From: Bradyrhizobium sp. BR13661 | GTDB lineage: Bacteria; Pseudomonadota; Alphaproteobacteria; Rhizobiales; Xanthobacteraceae | Reading direction: 5' to 3' | Assembly (NCBI RefSeq): GCF_029892425.1 | Contig: NZ_JARXWB010000032.1 | Span: 28,724 to 92,723 of the forward strand | DNA length: 64,000 bases | Shown: in pieces, positions 62,554 to 64,000 of the stretch | Numbering within the stretch: position 1 is the first letter of the stretch | How the letters are laid out: each line of letters begins with the position of its first letter | The notes under the pieces: generated by a model | What the model was told of the DNA's origin: nothing | Databases searched by the model: none | The model's input: only the letters and a program-made list of their open reading frames with translations | Translations under genes and position numbers: made by a program

Positions 62554-63099
62554 ATGTCTCAGGCTGATTCTGCCTATACCACGAGTCGTTTAATCTTTCC
62601 TGCCGGCCCGGCCGTTCGGCGCCGGCAGTTCGTCACCGGCAGCGCCGCCATCCTGGCCGGGGTCATCACTCCCTCACGGGCTGAAAGTGTTGGCGTTTCG
62701 ACCGCGCCCGACCCGGTCCTTGATGCCATCGAGGGCCACCGCCGAGTCTTTGAGGAACTGGGGCGCCTGCTCGCCGAGCAGGATGCTGCCGAGCGCGAGC
62801 TGCGCCGTGCGCCGTGCGGCAGGCGGGCCGAGCTGGAGGCCAAGTTAAGTGGCCTCTGCGAGGCTGAAGGCGCACTCGGTCGGGCTGAGATGAAGGCCTC
62901 GCGTCAACTCGCCGGCATCGTGCCGGGAAGCCTCAAAGGAGCGTCCGCTGTGTTAAAGTACGTGCGCGAGTGTTACGAAGTTGGCCAGTACGCCCTTTAC
63001 GAGGACGATGGCTACCGGCTGCTGCTGCTCTCGACTGAACGCGCGATTTGTGCGGCCGTTGGTCTCGCTATTCCGCATCGTGGTGTTGATCCTCGATAA
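62554..63099 (+). CDS. Tat-exported hypothetical protein
   Basis: A 181-residue protein starting at ATG 62554 with GGAG 6 bp upstream. RRRQFVTGSAAILAGV is a twin-arginine signal. The mature part is helical, rich in Glu, Ala and Arg (for example LLAEQDAAERELRR, LEAKLSGLCEAEGAL), so probably a coiled-coil. The family is not recognised; proteins of this form occur in rhizobial islands. Confidence 0.6.
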   Translation: MSQADSAYTTSRLIFPAGPAVRRRQFVTGSAAILAGVITPSRAESVGVSTAPDPVLDAIEGHRRVFEELGRLLAEQDAAERELRRAPCGRRAELEAKLSGLCEAEGALGRAEMKASRQLAGIVPGSLKGASAVLKYVRECYEVGQYALYEDDGYRLLLLSTERAICAAVGLAIPHRGVDPR

Positions 63100-63172
63100 C
63101 GATTGCGCGCCTTCCTACGAGCGGGATGTGGAAACGAAGTCCTGGTCGAACCGCTAAGACACCGCCAGACGA

Positions 63173-63439
63173 ATGCGGTGGGAACGGATATCTCCGACCT
63201 ACGACCATCGTGCCACATCTCGGCTCCACAAAAGGCCGAAGAACAAGATCGACGTGAGGGCGATCCGGGTGGACCTGGACATGACGCAGGAAGAGTTCGC
63301 AGGTCGCTGCGGATTCAGCGTCAATACGCTGTGCCATTGGGAACAAGGCTCGCGACAGCCGGAAGGGCCGACACGCGCTTATCTTCTCGCGATCGAGCGC
63401 GCCCCGAAGGCAGTGCAGAAGGCTTTGCAGGCCGTGTGA
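63173..63439 (+). CDS. antitoxin-like helix-turn-helix protein, possibly truncated
   Basis: An 88-residue reading. From residue 26 it shows the Cro/XRE fold of HigA/NadS-type antitoxins: DVRAIRVDLDMTQEEFAGRC, then SVNTLCHWEQGSRQPEGPT and AYLLAIERAPKAV. The N-terminal 25 residues do not resemble the family, so the start may be from a broken gene. No toxin gene was found beside it. Confidence 0.55.
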   Translation: MRWERISPTYDHRATSRLHKRPKNKIDVRAIRVDLDMTQEEFAGRCGFSVNTLCHWEQGSRQPEGPTRAYLLAIERAPKAVQKALQAV

Positions 63440-63782
63440 TGCGTTCGACATCTACGACAAAGCTGATGGCTGTAAAGAGATATCGCTCCAATGTGCTTGG
63501 CCTTCGTCTTGAACAGGATGCTGGAGGGCCGCGATGGTGCGCCCGTCCGTGCGTCCATCGCGGCAGAACCTGCCGCATGTCGCCCGTAAGCGCCGGCGCC
63601 TCATCGTAGGGCGGGTCTACGTGCAACGGAGCAATGCAATCAAAGGCAGTAAAATAGAGGCGTCTCTAGTACGTGCAATCCCGCCATGTATGCGGCTTTT
63701 TTGCATCGGTTACGACGAAAAATGAATATCTTTTGGCAAGCACCTCGACACTTGCCAAGACCGGTGTTCTGCTGGTTCCCAA
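63440..63782. other. intergenic region, nothing recognised
   Basis: Between the antitoxin-like gene and the IS630 fragment. It is AT-richer than average. No frame has both an RBS and a recognisable domain. It may contain the right end of the IS630 copy. Confidence 0.4.
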
Positions 63783-64000
63783 CTAGTACCTCTGCACAGA
63801 GGTTTTGACTCTTTGTTTTTTCGTCGGTTTAGCCGGGACTTTTGGATAGGCGCGGCCGAGTTTGGCCCTGGCCTTCTCGGTCGTAAACATCCAGTTGATT
63901 CTGGCGCGCTCGGCGTTGCGGCGTTTTTCCCAGGCTGCGGTCTCTCTGACGAGACGAGCATGGCTGTCGATCCGTCGGTCGAGGCACTGCTGCGAGAGGA
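63783..64000 (-). mobile_element. IS630-family transposase, C-terminal part, cut by the window edge
   Basis: Reading leftward from 63998 the translation is LSQQCLDRRIDSHARLVRE, AAWEKRRNAERARINWMF and TTEKARAKLGRAYPKV, ending at a TAG at 63783-63785. This is the C-terminal segment of IS630 transposases. The frame is open at the window edge, so the copy may continue beyond. Confidence 0.8.

Overview
The window reads as a chromosomal segment of a Bradyrhizobium-type alphaproteobacterium (Nitrobacteraceae). This is inferred from high GC with strong GC3 codon bias, from families typical of that group (homospermidine synthase beside a speF-type ornithine decarboxylase, CpdR beside N-formylglutamate amidohydrolase, GltB of about 1577 residues), from a ROSE-type RNA thermometer before an Hsp20 gene, from EcfG-like and FixK2-like promoter signals, and from palindromic intergenic repeats of the kind scattered through Bradyrhizobium genomes. 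No database was searched; all assignments come from reading the sequence.

Layout. 1-3567: the 3' end of a FATP-type acyl-CoA synthetase, then a tight operon of acyl carrier protein, AMP-forming ligase and SDR. 3685-9599: small regulators, a DUF3095 protein behind a FixK2-like box, a DUF2147 protein, two secreted or lipoprotein genes including a caspase-fold protein, a GNAT and Fe/Mn superoxide dismutase behind an EcfG-like promoter. 9768-15789: metal homeostasis, with a pair of half-size permeases, a Zur-type palindrome, a His-rich membrane micropeptide, znuC-znuB-znuA, a COG0523/CobW GTPase with a His-rich loop and a WD40 protein. 15820-21610: MgtC-like protein, homospermidine synthase, RidA, GNAT, ornithine decarboxylase and its long structured leader (a polyamine block). 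21610-34140: Dcp peptidase, DUF1007 plus NicO nickel/cobalt transporter, MAPEG protein, ferrochelatase, SPFH/NfeD pair, divergent HxlR and AhpD-like genes with tandem operators, KdsD and a beta-barrel protein. 34217-40558: gltD and gltB. 41050-58737: envelope, stress and transport genes, a di-heme cytochrome c with an unusual N-terminal domain, an adenylate cyclase-TPR protein, a phenylacetate-CoA-ligase-like enzyme, HisN, a likely small RNA with its own terminator, N-formylglutamate amidohydrolase and CpdR.

From 58814 to the end the character changes. tRNA-Val(GAC) is followed by a convergent tyrosine integrase whose reading frame runs into the tRNA, an overlapping AlpA-like small gene, a 3'-half copy of an initiator tRNA, a frameshifted serine recombinase, and pieces of IS3, IS66 and IS630 elements mixed with a Tat-signal protein and an antitoxin-like HTH gene. 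This is the left edge of a genomic island; its right end is outside the window.

The most coherent multi-gene unit is the zinc block (10890-15789), where a Zur-like operator, high-affinity uptake genes, a metallochaperone GTPase and two accessory proteins (micropeptide and WD40) lie in one direction with overlapping or near-overlapping ends. No clearly novel defence system was found. The most unusual single protein is the PCP-motif/transmembrane/di-heme fusion at 44730-47534.
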